Positions 18,227 to 26,577 of a DNA stretch of 64,000 nt are shown piece after piece. This DNA comes from Eikenella corrodens (GTDB taxonomy: Bacteria; Pseudomonadota; Gammaproteobacteria; Burkholderiales; Neisseriaceae): contig NZ_LT906482.1 of assembly GCF_900187105.1 (NCBI RefSeq), positions 1,860,001 to 1,924,000 on the forward strand, read 5' to 3'. The notes under the pieces were generated by a model. It had not been told where the DNA came from. It did not search any database and saw only the letters and a program-made list of their open reading frames with translations. The first letter of the stretch is position 1, and each line of letters opens with the position of its first letter. Made by a program: the position numbers and the translations under genes.

Positions 18227-18368
18227 CCGCTTCCGCCGACAAAGGTGCGGTGCGGATGCGAGCCAAATCAAACGCGGATTGGGTTTGGCGGCGTGAATAA
18301 ATTTCAAGCAGCCCGAAGGCCGTCTGAAAAGTTTCGGCTGCTTTGAAGGCTTTCGGACGGCCTTTGCC

Positions 18369-19238
18369 CTATTGCCAGCCGTGGAAAAAGTCAAGTGCCT
18401 GCGCCAGCGCGTCGCGGGCGGCGGCCATGTAGTCCTGCGGGTAACGGCGGGCGTTGGCAAACAGTTTGTGCCAGCGGCTTTCCACCGGAAACAGGTAATG
18501 CCCCGCGCGGTGGTAGGCGCGTTCGATGATGGGATACCGGAAGCCGCCGTCTTCCAAACGGCTGACGATGCGCCGCACGGCTTCGTATGAAGGCCACATG
18601 GTGTCGTCTTCGGCGGAAAGCAGCAGCACCGCGCCTTGGATGTTTTCCACCCGGATGCGTGTTTCCTCCGCTGCACCGACCGCATCGCGGTAGCAGGAGC
18701 GCAGACAAAGGCTGCGGGTTTTCACGCAATCCCGCAATACGCGCAGGCGGTTCATGTGAAGCGGGCAATATGGCAGGTCGCACCCCCGCCAGGTGAAGGC
18801 GGAACAGTCAAGTAGCTTCCTGCGCGGCGCGGTTTGCAAACCCTGCACGCACACGTCCAGCGGGCTGACGGCGGCCACGCGGCCGATGTCTGGAATCAGG
18901 GAGGCGGCCAGCAGGGCCAGTTGCACACCCATGGAAATACCCCACACGCCGGTTTGGCAAAAACCCATTTCCTGCGCCCGTCGCACGGCGGTTTCCACCG
19001 TTTCCACGGCAATTTGCGCCAGCCCCTGCGCCAGGTGCGGCTGCCACCAGTAAGGCACGGCCAGCGCAGTCAGACCGTTTTCGGCGAACACGGCGGCATA
19101 GGTTTGCGTGAGCGCGTAACTGCCGTCGCTGCCGCCGAGCATGATGACGATGCGGTCGGAAGGCGGCGCGTACCGGCCGCGGTACAGCGCGGCGGTCAGG
19201 CCGTCTGAAGCGTAAGACAATATCCGGTCGGGCTGCAT
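18369..19238 (-). CDS. Alpha/beta hydrolase, BAAT/acyl-thioester hydrolase-like
   Basis: A 289-residue protein with an alpha/beta-hydrolase layout. Strand IVIMLGGSDGS lies near 30-40, the nucleophile elbow GVWGISMGVQLALLA carries Ser in G-I-S-M-G at about 121-125, the late acid is in LLSAEDDTMWPS, and the catalytic His is in RAYHRAGHYLFP. This order resembles the BAAT C-terminal family acting on acyl-CoA or thioesters. The substrate is unknown. It runs opposite to its neighbours, splitting ubiU from ubiV-ubiT, and is bracketed by Neisseria-type AG-DUS copies (18118-18145, 18313-18330, and one inside its first codons at 19197-19208). It is probably an import from Neisseria. Confidence 0.75.
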   Translation of the reverse strand: MQPDRILSYASDGLTAALYRGRYAPPSDRIVIMLGGSDGSYALTQTYAAVFAENGLTALAVPYWWQPHLAQGLAQIAVETVETAVRRAQEMGFCQTGVWGISMGVQLALLAASLIPDIGRVAAVSPLDVCVQGLQTAPRRKLLDCSAFTWRGCDLPYCPLHMNRLRVLRDCVKTRSLCLRSCYRDAVGAAEETRIRVENIQGAVLLLSAEDDTMWPSYEAVRRIVSRLEDGGFRYPIIERAYHRAGHYLFPVESRWHKLFANARRYPQDYMAAARDALAQALDFFHGWQ

Positions 19239-19331
19239 GGCTTGCTCCTAAAAACAAAGCGTTAAAGTTAAAGCATTGTCCCACCGTTTTGCGGTAGGGG
19301 CTACCTGAAAAACAGTGCGGAAAATAAGAGC

Positions 19332-19523
19332 ATGAAAAAACACATCGAAGACCTGCGCAACGCCCTATACAAACACGACCTGACCGTGGCCGTCGAAGAA
19401 GATACCCCTGCCTTCCCCGCCGTGTGGACGCTTGCGCACCCTTATTTCACGCCGCCGAAACCGAACACAATAAGGCCGTCTGAAAAGGAGTCCTATGCAC
19501 ATCACCTTCCCGGAATGGTTTGA
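19332..19523 (+). CDS. Small hypothetical protein, tail encoded by uptake sequence
   Basis: A 63-residue frame starting MKKHIEDLRNALYKHDLTVAVEEDTPAFPAVWTLAHPYF. The first 45 residues look protein-like (amphipathic helix, then a Pro-rich part), but the end is read through an AG-DUS and into the next gene. It may be a gene whose 3' end was lost when the uptake sequence arrived. No family recognised. No clear ribosome site. Low-confidence gene. Confidence 0.35.
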   Translation: MKKHIEDLRNALYKHDLTVAVEEDTPAFPAVWTLAHPYFTPPKPNTIRPSEKESYAHHLPGMV

Positions 19524-19746
19524 TGACCTAGCTGAATTTGAAGCCGAGAGCAAAGGTTGCCTGTTGGATTTTTCATTGCATATCAACGGGCAGGATTTTG
19601 TTTTTACCTTCTACGATTTGTGCCGCCTCAATCAAACCTATGCCGATGATTCCGCCGCCGATTTTTTAGAAAACGAAGCCGTCGTTGTATTGCAGGCCGT
19701 AAACTGGAAAAACATTGCCCGCTTTGCCCAAACGATTTTCAGGTAG
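19495..19746 (+). CDS. Small hypothetical protein
   Basis: 83 residues, acidic and aromatic, beginning MHITFPEWFDDLAEFEAESKG. The ribosome site AAAAGGAG is supplied by the 3' end of an AG-DUS (GGCCGTCTGAAAAGGAG), seven bases before the ATG at 19495. The last codons (TIFR) run into an eikDUS. It has no signal peptide or membrane span. It overlaps the preceding frame by 29 bases. It lies in the Neisseria-dialect island just before ubiV. No family recognised. Confidence 0.55.
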   Translation: MHITFPEWFDDLAEFEAESKGCLLDFSLHINGQDFVFTFYDLCRLNQTYADDSAADFLENEAVVVLQAVNWKNIARFAQTIFR

Positions 19747-19788
19747 CCTCCAGGCCGTCTGAAAAGACAGAAAGACAAAGGAACACCC

Positions 19789-20709
19789 ATGAAACTCTCC
19801 CTCGCCCCCATCCAATTCTTCTGGCAGAAAGAAACCCTGCTCGAATTCTACGTCCAAATGCTCGCCAGCCCGCTCGACACCATCTATCTGGGCGAAACCG
19901 TCTGCTCCCGCCGCCAGAAAATGCGTTTCGATGACTGGTTCGGCCTTGCTCAAGACCTCGCTGACAGCGGCAAGGAAATCATCCTTTCCTCACAAGTGCT
20001 GCTCGAAAGCGAATCCGACCTCAAACGCCTGCGCAAAATCACCGGCCAAACCCAATTTAAAATCGAAGCCAACGATATGGGGGCGGTCAAACTCGCCCGC
20101 AAACACGGTATCCCCTTCGTGGCCGGCGCCAGCCTCAACATCTACAACGAAGCCACCCTGCAACTCTTCCAAAACCTCGGTGCATACCGCTGGGTCGCCC
20201 CTGCCGAACTCGCCCGCGACAAAGTGGCCGACATCGCCCGCCTTTCAGACGGCCTCGAAACCGAAATCTTCGCCTGGGGCAAAATTCCCTTGGCCTATTC
20301 GTCCCGCTGCTTCACCGCGCGGCACTACAACCTAAACAAAGACAGCTGCGAATTCCGCTGCCTCGATCACGAACACGGCCTCACCATGAACACCCGCGAA
20401 GGCCAGCCGTTCCTCACCATCAACGGCATCCAAACCATGTCCTACGGCAGCCAATGCCTGCTGCCGCACCACGCCGACATGGCCGCCATCGGCGTAAACA
20501 TCCTGCGCCTCTCGCCCCAGCTCACCGACATGCCGCGTATCATCGAACTGCACCACGCCTTGCTCGATGGCCAAACCACCCTAGACGAAGCCCTGCCCGA
20601 ACTCGCCCGCCTATCCACCGGCACACCCGTGGACGGCTACTGGCTGGGTAAACCCGGCATCGAAGCCGTGGAAGCCAACCGCAAAGCCTACGGCATCAAC
20701 GCCGCCTGA
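19789..20709 (+). CDS. ubiV: Ubiquinone biosynthesis protein UbiV (U32 family, 4Fe-4S)
   Basis: Partner of UbiU in anaerobic ubiquinone hydroxylation. The 306-residue protein keeps the four cluster cysteines: Cys39 (ETVCSRRQKM), Cys174 (SSRCFTARHY), Cys187 and Cys191 (KDSCEFRCLDH). The last three show the same spacing as E. coli UbiV Cys180/193/197. A ribosome site AAAGGAA precedes the ATG, behind adjoining eikDUS and AG-DUS copies. ubiT follows after 12 bases, so ubiV-ubiT is an operon. Together with ubiU upstream, the cell can make ubiquinone without oxygen, useful for denitrifying or fumarate growth. Confidence 0.95.
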   Translation: MKLSLAPIQFFWQKETLLEFYVQMLASPLDTIYLGETVCSRRQKMRFDDWFGLAQDLADSGKEIILSSQVLLESESDLKRLRKITGQTQFKIEANDMGAVKLARKHGIPFVAGASLNIYNEATLQLFQNLGAYRWVAPAELARDKVADIARLSDGLETEIFAWGKIPLAYSSRCFTARHYNLNKDSCEFRCLDHEHGLTMNTREGQPFLTINGIQTMSYGSQCLLPHHADMAAIGVNILRLSPQLTDMPRIIELHHALLDGQTTLDEALPELARLSTGTPVDGYWLGKPGIEAVEANRKAYGINAA

Positions 20710-20721
20710 AAGGAAACCATC

Positions 20722-21165
20722 ATGCCCCTGCCCGACATCACCCTGCCGCAATGGTGCGCCCAAATCGGCCGCCGCCTGCCCGCCTTACCGCCGCGTTTCG
20801 CGCTGGTTAAAACCCTCAACCTCATGCTCCAACGCGGCCTGTTGCCCGCCGACATGAGCCTGTTTGACGGCCGCACCTTCGAAATCGACGTGCTCGACGC
20901 GGGCATCACCGTGCGCTTCACCGCCGATAGCGAACGCTTCCTCGACCGCCGCTTCGAAGGCACACCCGACCTCCGGCTGGCCGCCAACGGCGTGGATTTC
21001 TTGCGCATGATGCTGCGCGAAGAAGACCCCGATACCCTGTTTTTCAAACGCAAACTGCAAATCGAAGGCGACACCGAATTGGGGCTGATCACCAAAAACC
21101 TGCTCGACAGCGTGGAATGGCCGTTTGCCGAGCAGTTGGTGAAATGGCAGGAAATGTTTGAATAG
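20722..21165 (+). CDS. ubiT: Ubiquinone biosynthesis accessory protein UbiT (SCP2 domain)
   Basis: A 147-residue SCP2-type lipid-binding protein, third member of the UbiUVT pathway; it is thought to carry the hydrophobic quinone intermediate. The SCP2 core is visible as PPRFALVKTLNLML (helix), LFDGRTFEIDVLDAGITVRFTA (strands), and DLRLAANGVDFLRMMLREEDPDTLFFKRKLQIEGDTELGL, a pattern found in UbiT and UbiJ. The start at 20722 follows AAAGGAAACC. Position 12 bases behind ubiV decides between UbiT and UbiJ in favour of UbiT. Confidence 0.92.
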   Translation: MPLPDITLPQWCAQIGRRLPALPPRFALVKTLNLMLQRGLLPADMSLFDGRTFEIDVLDAGITVRFTADSERFLDRRFEGTPDLRLAANGVDFLRMMLREEDPDTLFFKRKLQIEGDTELGLITKNLLDSVEWPFAEQLVKWQEMFE

Positions 21166-21318
21166 GCGCCCGTGGGGCGCTGCCGATTCGTTTGAACCGT
21201 GTTGAAGCCAAGTCTTTCAGGTAGCCTGCCATACTTGCCTGAGGCAGCTGAAACGATAGGCTACACCGCAGCAGCACGATAAACTGGTATGGCTGTGCCG
21301 ACACTGTCGCAAGAGAAG

Positions 21319-21361
21319 TTTTCAGGTAGCCTGTGCTGGCTTTAACCAGGGCTACCTGAAA
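21319..21361. terminator. Uptake-sequence inverted pair before the FNT channel gene
   Basis: Facing eikDUS copies with an 18-base loop. A further single copy with an attached CTTCAACA-like module lies at about 21190-21226. It closes the ubiVT transcript. Confidence 0.6.
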
Positions 21362-21409
21362 CATACAAATCATAATTTGAAAGTAATCCAATTTGAAAAG
21401 GGAACCACT

Positions 21410-22207
21410 ATGGCGCAATCCGTATTTGTGGAAAAAATCGAGCAGGCCTGCCATAAGAAGGAGTGGCTGTTTGAGCGCAGCAAGTCGAAGTATGCGCTGC
21501 GTTCGCTGATTGCCGGCATGCTGCTCACGCTCACGCCGGCCACGGGTGTGATTGCGGCGGATGTGCTCAACACTGTACACCCTTCGCTGGGGCGTTTTGC
21601 TTTCCCGTTTTTCTTCTCGTGGGGGCTGGTGTATATCCTGTTTCTCAATACGGAGCTCACCACTTCCAATATGATGTATCTCACGGCCGGCACCTTTCTC
21701 AAAAAAATCAAATGGGAAAAGGCGCTGATTATTTTACTCTACTGCACGGCGTTTAATTTAATCGGTTCGATTTTCACCGCCTGGCTGTTCAACCAAACCA
21801 GCGCGTTTGCCCATATTTCGGCGGATGGCTATTTGGCCAATATGGTGGGGCACAAGCTGGAGCGGCCAAACGGCTTGGTGCTGGCGGAGGGGATTTTTGC
21901 TAATCTGTTTGTGAACGTGGCGGTGGTGGCGTATCTGTTGCTGAAGGAACAGGCGGCGAAGATTGCGGCGGTGTTTGCGGCGGTGTATATGTTTGTGTTT
22001 TTGGCCAACGAACACGTGGCGGCGAACTTTGCTTCATTTGCGCTGGTGGGCTTCAATCAGATTGCCGATAGCGTGTCGCATTTTGAAGCGCTGAATATCC
22101 TGCGCCATTGCAGCGTGGCTTTTGTGGCAAATTGGATCGGCGGCGGGCTGCTGATTGGTGTGCCGTATGCGTTTTTGAATGAGGATGAGGGAGAGTATGT
22201 GGATTAG
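21410..22207 (+). CDS. Formate/nitrite transporter family channel
   Basis: A 265-residue inner-membrane protein of the FNT family (FocA/NirC), which conducts small anions such as formate or nitrite. The start is placed at the ATG at 21410, after AAGGGAACC; the upstream TTG adds 11 residues. Six hydrophobic spans are visible; the interrupted second helix segment (LNTELTTSNMMYLTAG) and the late NWIGGGLLIGVPYAFL match the family. Which anion it carries is not decidable from sequence alone. It sits beside the anaerobic quinone genes, so a role in nitrite or formate handling under low oxygen is plausible. A long perfect hairpin follows. Confidence 0.85.
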   Translation: MAQSVFVEKIEQACHKKEWLFERSKSKYALRSLIAGMLLTLTPATGVIAADVLNTVHPSLGRFAFPFFFSWGLVYILFLNTELTTSNMMYLTAGTFLKKIKWEKALIILLYCTAFNLIGSIFTAWLFNQTSAFAHISADGYLANMVGHKLERPNGLVLAEGIFANLFVNVAVVAYLLLKEQAAKIAAVFAAVYMFVFLANEHVAANFASFALVGFNQIADSVSHFEALNILRHCSVAFVANWIGGGLLIGVPYAFLNEDEGEYVD

Positions 22208-22320
22208 GGTTTGATGTGTTATCCCAATAGAGTGGATGAAAATGAAGAATGGGAGACGGTGGCAAGCCGCACAAGTACGGCAAGGCGAACCAACACCGCA
22301 GCATTCTTTTTCCATTATAA

Positions 22321-22366
22321 AAATTTCAGGTAGCCTGTTTTCCGTTAAACAGGCTACCTGAAATTT
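22321..22366. terminator. Perfect 20-bp uptake-sequence hairpin
   Basis: AAATTTCAGGTAGCCTGTTT pairs perfectly with its copy around a 6-base loop. It lies between converging FNT and thioesterase genes and acts for both strands. Confidence 0.8.
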
Positions 22367-22388
22367 TGCGCATACCAGATGCGGAAAA

Positions 22389-22817
22389 CTATTCGGCGGC
22401 GGGCATTTGGAAGTGGCAGCGGGCCACCACGATGGGTTTGGCGGGGTCGGACTGCCAGGCTTCCACCGCCACGTTGGCAATTCGGCTGCCTTGGCGGGTG
22501 AGGGAGCAGCGGGCGTAGGTGGTTTCCGGCTTGCCGCTGCGCAGGTAATCGATCGATAAATCGATCATCTTGGGCAGCTCGGCAAGGCCGGCCTGGCGGT
22601 AGAGGAAGAGCACGGCGCAGCTTTCGATGAAGCCGCCGAGCATGCCGCCGTGCAGGGCGGGCAGGAAGATGTTGCCGATGTTTTCCCGTTTGTAGGGCAG
22701 AGCAAACAGGGGATGGCCGTTGGATTCGCCGCATTGCAGGCCGATGAAGCCGTTGTAAGGGATGAGCTCGGCGGCCTCGGCGGTGAGCTCGGGGGATAGG
22801 ATAAAAGGGGTGCTCAT
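22389..22817 (-). CDS. Hotdog-fold thioesterase, PaaI-like (second of pair)
   Basis: A 142-residue hotdog-fold protein beginning MSTPFILSPELTAEAAEL at the ATG at 22817. The family motif is FLPALHGGMLGGFIESCA (His-Gly-Gly plus an acidic residue on the following helix), followed by the strands SIDYLRSGKPETTYARC and AWQSDPAKPIVVARCHFQM. PaaI-type enzymes cleave acyl- or aryl-CoA thioesters in the cytoplasm; the substrate here is not known. Its start overlaps the stop of the preceding thioesterase gene by four bases, so the two are coupled and may form a heteromeric enzyme. Confidence 0.82.
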   Translation of the reverse strand: MSTPFILSPELTAEAAELIPYNGFIGLQCGESNGHPLFALPYKRENIGNIFLPALHGGMLGGFIESCAVLFLYRQAGLAELPKMIDLSIDYLRSGKPETTYARCSLTRQGSRIANVAVEAWQSDPAKPIVVARCHFQMPAAE

Positions 22818-23284
22818 GCTTGCAACAACTCCTGTAGCTTGGCTTGTTCTGCGGGGGAGAGCGGGGTGCGCATGAAGGTGGCCATGCCCAAGGCAAAGGG
22901 GTCGGAAGGGTCTTCTTGGTAACAGCTGCTGCGCACGAAGGCCACTTGGCCGGCCAGGCGGTAGCATTCGGCGCGGCCGTAGATGAGGCGGCCGGGGGTG
23001 GCGGGGTGCATGTAGTCGATGCGCATATCGAGAGTGGCGAGGATTTCGGCGCTGGGCAGCTGGGCGGTTACCGCGCAGGCGGAAACCATATCGACCAGTG
23101 TGGTGATGGTGCCGCCGTGGATGATTTGGGTGTCGTGGCGGCCAACGAGGTGGGGCTGCCAGTCGAAACTGAGCACGGGGCGGCGGGCGCGGATGCCTTC
23201 GTAGCGCAGGCCGATGGCGCGGGAATGGGGAAGGTCGAGGAAGTGTTGGCTGAGAATGCGGTAGAGGGCGGAATTGGCAGGCAT
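22814..23284 (-). CDS. Hotdog-fold thioesterase, PaaI-like (first of pair)
   Basis: 156 residues from the ATG at 23284; an upstream TTG would add seven. It carries the PaaI hotdog signature IIHGGTITTLVDMVSACAV (His-Gly-Gly with Asp on the helix), then MRIDYMHPATPGRLIYGRAEC and the VRSSCYQEDPSDPFALGMATFM strands. Role: hydrolysis of an unknown acyl-CoA thioester. It overlaps the next thioesterase gene by four bases. Two different PaaI paralogues in one operon is a known arrangement in Neisseriaceae and related groups. A single eikDUS lies just upstream. Confidence 0.85.
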   Translation of the reverse strand: MPANSALYRILSQHFLDLPHSRAIGLRYEGIRARRPVLSFDWQPHLVGRHDTQIIHGGTITTLVDMVSACAVTAQLPSAEILATLDMRIDYMHPATPGRLIYGRAECYRLAGQVAFVRSSCYQEDPSDPFALGMATFMRTPLSPAEQAKLQELLQA

Positions 23285-23413
23285 GGCGGTTTCGATTTGG
23301 AGCAATATATTTTCAGGTAGCCTTTAGGAGGCGGAGGGTGTTATTGTTTGACTGGCAGGAGGCCTTGTCAAGGCTGGCTGAAAACCGTATTGCTGTATGT
23401 GCAGCCAGCCTTG

Positions 23414-24271
23414 CTATTGGTTTTCATCATCGCCTTCGCCTTGCAGCACGGCGGTTTCGTCTGCTTCACCAGGCAGTTGCACCAAAATATCGCCAAAAGC
23501 GCCGTCTTCCTGCGTGAGGCGCACCAGCCCTTCTTTCACCAGCTCCAACAGGGCGATAAAACTCACCACCACTTGTGCCACACCGCTTTCCGGCTCAAAC
23601 AATCGGCTGAAGCGGCAGCTGCCGTCTTGCAGACGGCGCAAGATGCGGCTCATGGTGGCACGCACGGAAAGGGCTTCGTTTTCCTGTACCACCGTGTGGC
23701 TGTGGCGTTGGCCGGCGCGGGAGAGGATGGCGAGCCAGGCTTGGGTGAGGTCGGCCAGCCGCACTTCCGGCAGCTTGGCGGCGGTGGCGATTTCCAGCGG
23801 CAGATACGCCCAGGCGAAATCGCGGCCGACGCGGGGCAGCGCGTCTAAACCTACGGCGGCGAGCTTCATTTGCTCGTAGGCCAAGAGGCGGCGCACCAAT
23901 TCGGCGCGCGGGTCGGCAATGTCTTCATCTTCGGCGGCGGGCGGCGCGGGCAGGAGCAGGCGTGATTTGATTTCAATCAGCACCGCCGCCATCAGCAGGT
24001 ATTCCGCGGCCAAATCCAGGTTTTGCTCGTCCATTTGCGCGATATAGGCCAGATATTGCTCGGTGAGTTTGAGCATGGGAATATCCAGCACATCGATGTT
24101 TTGCTTGCGGATAAGATAAAGCAGCAAATCGAGCGGGCCTTCAAAACTGTGCAGCACCACCTGCAGCGCATCGGGCGGGATGAAAAGGTCGGCGGGCAGG
24201 TCGGTAACCGGCTGGCCGAACAGCGTGGCGATGCCGGGGCTGCTCGGCATATCGGGCGGGGAAGCGGGCAT
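23414..24271 (-). CDS. scpA: Segregation and condensation protein A
   Basis: Kleisin subunit of the SMC-ScpAB condensin, which organises and segregates the chromosome. The 285-residue protein has the kleisin N-terminus QVVLHSFEGPLDLLLYLIRKQNIDVLDIPM at about 37-66, the hydrophobic core EYLLMAAVLIEIKSRLLLP, and a C-terminal winged-helix part (SFIALLELVKEGLVRLTQEDGAFGDILVQ). The ATG at 24271 follows an eikDUS directly, with no clear ribosome site; a second ATG at 24250 is possible. scpB is not in this window. Identification is certain. Confidence 0.95.
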   Translation of the reverse strand: MPASPPDMPSSPGIATLFGQPVTDLPADLFIPPDALQVVLHSFEGPLDLLLYLIRKQNIDVLDIPMLKLTEQYLAYIAQMDEQNLDLAAEYLLMAAVLIEIKSRLLLPAPPAAEDEDIADPRAELVRRLLAYEQMKLAAVGLDALPRVGRDFAWAYLPLEIATAAKLPEVRLADLTQAWLAILSRAGQRHSHTVVQENEALSVRATMSRILRRLQDGSCRFSRLFEPESGVAQVVVSFIALLELVKEGLVRLTQEDGAFGDILVQLPGEADETAVLQGEGDDENQ

Positions 24272-24436
24272 GTTTCAGGTAGCCTTTGGCGGGCGTGGAA
24301 AGCAGGGATTATAGTGGATTTTATCAAGAGCGGTTCGCTACTCCAAAAGGCTACCTGAAAGCAACACACGGCTTGAAAGCATCAGCCAAGCGGCGCATAC
24401 TGGCTGCATTTCCCACATCAGAATAAGGAGCGATTG

Positions 24437-24880
24437 ATGAAACTCGTGATTGCCGCGCCGGCCAACGGCGTTGAATTGAAAAACGCACTCAAAACGCATC
24501 TGCAACACGACCCGCGTGTGACGGGCCTGGTGGATTTGTCGTCGCCAGACGGCACCTATCCGCAGCTTTCTTTTGCCGCCGCGCAGGAGGTAGCCGCCGG
24601 CCGCGCCGACCGCGCCATTCTGATTTGCGGCACGGGCGTGGGTACCGCGATTGCCGCGAACAAAGTGCGCGGCATCCGTGCCGCCACCGCCCACGACCTG
24701 CTCACCCTGCGCGGCTCGGTGGAAAACTACAACGCACAAGTGCTTTGCATGGGGCAAAACGTCATCGCCGCCCCCGCCGCTTGGGCGCTGGTAAACATCT
24801 GGTTGGATTTGCGCCACGACACCTCCAGCGGCTATGCGCCGAAGGTGGGCGAGATCGAAGCCTTCGAACGCGGTGTTTGA
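24437..24880 (+). CDS. rpiB: RpiB/LacA-type sugar-phosphate isomerase
   Basis: A 147-residue cytoplasmic isomerase of the RpiB/LacAB family, which interconverts ribose 5-phosphate and ribulose 5-phosphate. The signature is ILICGTGVGTAIAANKVRGIRAATAHD, with the phosphate-binding and catalytic residues, followed by NAQVLCMGQNVI. The catalytic Cys of classical RpiB fits Cys in ICGTG. The ATG at 24437 follows AAGGAG. Some Neisseriaceae annotate the orthologue as a plain RpiB/LacA family protein, and the exact substrate is an inference. It converges on the kinase/ligase gene and shares a hairpin with it. Confidence 0.82.
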   Translation: MKLVIAAPANGVELKNALKTHLQHDPRVTGLVDLSSPDGTYPQLSFAAAQEVAAGRADRAILICGTGVGTAIAANKVRGIRAATAHDLLTLRGSVENYNAQVLCMGQNVIAAPAAWALVNIWLDLRHDTSSGYAPKVGEIEAFERGV

Positions 24881-24904
24881 CGGGCTTGCAAACCGTAAAC
24901 GCAC

Positions 24905-24966
24905 AAAAGGCTACCTGAAACTTTAGCTTCGCAGAAGCTGCGCTGCTTTGCTTCAGGTAGCCTTTT
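24905..24966. terminator. Uptake-sequence pair between converging genes
   Basis: Facing eikDUS copies enclose a GC-rich inner hairpin containing AGCTTCGCAGAAGCT. It serves rpiB on the plus strand and the kinase/ligase gene on the minus strand. Confidence 0.7.
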
Positions 24967-24981
24967 CTTTACCAGCCATTC

Positions 24982-26460
24982 TCACAACTGGCGCAAGAAT
25001 GCTTGGATAAACGCGATCTTATCCAATTCCGGCATAGCGTTGAATGCTTGACGATGGTCGCGGATGTGGTCGATAAGCGGATAAAACTCTTCATCGACAT
25101 GGCGTTTGTCGAGCTTGCGTCCGATGTTGCCTTCGTTGCTTCGTCCCAGAAACTTGGAAATCAGGTAATACGGCGATTTGAGTTTGAACAGCATTTCGCC
25201 GGTTTGGGCATCAAACACCATAAAACCTTCGTGTTCCACGTTTTTCAGACGGCCTTTCAGCTCGCCGAACGTGATGTTTTTCAGCGTTTCGGGGCGGCGG
25301 ATGCCGTATTGTTTACCGATTTCGTCCAATTCGGCTTCGGTAAATTGACGACCTGTCGCCACGTCAATGCAGCCGATTAAGGTTTCGCCCAATTCTTCGC
25401 GGATGATGTGCACGTCTTTCGCGTCTGTGATTTCAAACAAAAAAGTATGGTTCGGATAAGCGCGGAACAGGGGTTCGTATTGCGCGCAGTGTGCGGCGGT
25501 CATGTCCGCAAACGCGCTATCAAGCGAACCGGTGGTCGAATACAGCACTTTGCCGTCAAACGCTGCGCCGTGCGACGGGTGGTCGCTTGGAAGCGAGACG
25601 AAAGTGCAGCAGCCGAGGAAGCCGTTTACTTTTACCACCGCATCCACCAATCGCTCGTCGCCGATGCGGATCGGATAACGGCTGCCTTTGGCGATACGTT
25701 CCGAATAATTGAACACTTTTTTAAACGGGCGCACGATGATGTGGTTGTGCGCGTCGATAATCAAACCGCGCATCTCCAGCAAAGCATCATCAAAGCGGTT
25801 GTTGTAGAACACGCTACGGGCGTATTTCAACACGTGCAATTCGGGATAACGTTTGGATGCTTTGGCGGTAAAGTTGCGGCTGCCATGTTGCAGATAGTGT
25901 TCGGTTACGAAGGTTTGCTGCGCTTCGTCAAACGACAGGGCGTGCTGCTCGATGGCTTGCATTCGCTCGATTTTTGCCAACTGCTCCGCGTTGGCCGGCT
26001 GCACGGCTTCGATGTGGATTTCGTCGGGCACAGGGTTTTGATTGAGCTTCACATAGGCGGCCAGCACGTCGCGCTCTTTCACGCCGTGCAGGTTGGGATA
26101 GAAGTTGTGCAGGCGGTAGATTTCCGTTTGGAATCCGCTCTTCTTCGCCTGATCCAACAAGTGACGGCAACGCGAAGCCTTTTGGTTGGTGTTGGAGTTA
26201 ATAATCAAAATATTGCGATTCGGATTTTGGCGTCCGAGTTTCAAAGTTGTGGTCATCAAGGCATTACCGCGCTTCTGTGCCTTATCCACTGCCTCGCCCG
26301 ACCAGCGGTACACGCCGTTTTCGTCGGTCATGAGTAAATCGTTTTCGATGTGGACGATTTCGGCATCGGGATATTGTTGGGCAAACTCGGCGGCTTTTTG
26401 TTCGGCGAAAGTTGATTTTCCCGAACCTTGATGGCCGCGGATTAAGATGAATTTTTGCAT
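24982..26460 (-). CDS. Polynucleotide kinase / RNA ligase (T4 Rnl1-like) fusion
   Basis: 492 residues from the ATG at 26460. The N-terminal domain (about 1-150) is a P-loop kinase with Walker A GHQGSGKS at 9-16. The C-terminal domain (about 180-492) is a T4 Rnl1-like nucleotidyltransferase: RPFKKVFNYSE at 244-254, motif I KVNG with the adenylated Lys at 277, LFEI at 341-344, motif IV EGFMVFD at 411-417 and motif V LFKLKSPYY at 424-432. Such enzymes phosphorylate 5'-OH ends and join RNA, which repairs nicked tRNA. A Neisseria AG-DUS lies inside the gene near 25242, suggesting import. It lies 8 kb from an RtcR/Ro60 RNA locus that lacks rtcB. The domain calls are firm, the repair role inferred. 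Confidence 0.85.
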   Translation of the reverse strand: MQKFILIRGHQGSGKSTFAEQKAAEFAQQYPDAEIVHIENDLLMTDENGVYRWSGEAVDKAQKRGNALMTTTLKLGRQNPNRNILIINSNTNQKASRCRHLLDQAKKSGFQTEIYRLHNFYPNLHGVKERDVLAAYVKLNQNPVPDEIHIEAVQPANAEQLAKIERMQAIEQHALSFDEAQQTFVTEHYLQHGSRNFTAKASKRYPELHVLKYARSVFYNNRFDDALLEMRGLIIDAHNHIIVRPFKKVFNYSERIAKGSRYPIRIGDERLVDAVVKVNGFLGCCTFVSLPSDHPSHGAAFDGKVLYSTTGSLDSAFADMTAAHCAQYEPLFRAYPNHTFLFEITDAKDVHIIREELGETLIGCIDVATGRQFTEAELDEIGKQYGIRRPETLKNITFGELKGRLKNVEHEGFMVFDAQTGEMLFKLKSPYYLISKFLGRSNEGNIGRKLDKRHVDEEFYPLIDHIRDHRQAFNAMPELDKIAFIQAFLRQL

Positions 26461-26519
26461 GGTTGCGTGTCTTTCTTTTGTCGGTTTGTTTTCACTTCGC
26501 AGCAACGCTGCTGCACTGC

Positions 26520-26577
26520 ATTTTAACTGTGTTGAAGCTTCGCTTTCAGGTAGCCTTTCAGGACAGGCTACCTGAAA
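26520..26577. repeat. Composite module with facing uptake sequences
   Basis: TTTTAACTGTGTTGAAGC leads into an eikDUS facing a second copy. It forms the boundary between the unknown gene 26558-27145 and the kinase/ligase gene; the second copy overlaps the last codons of the unknown gene (SGSLS). Confidence 0.65.
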
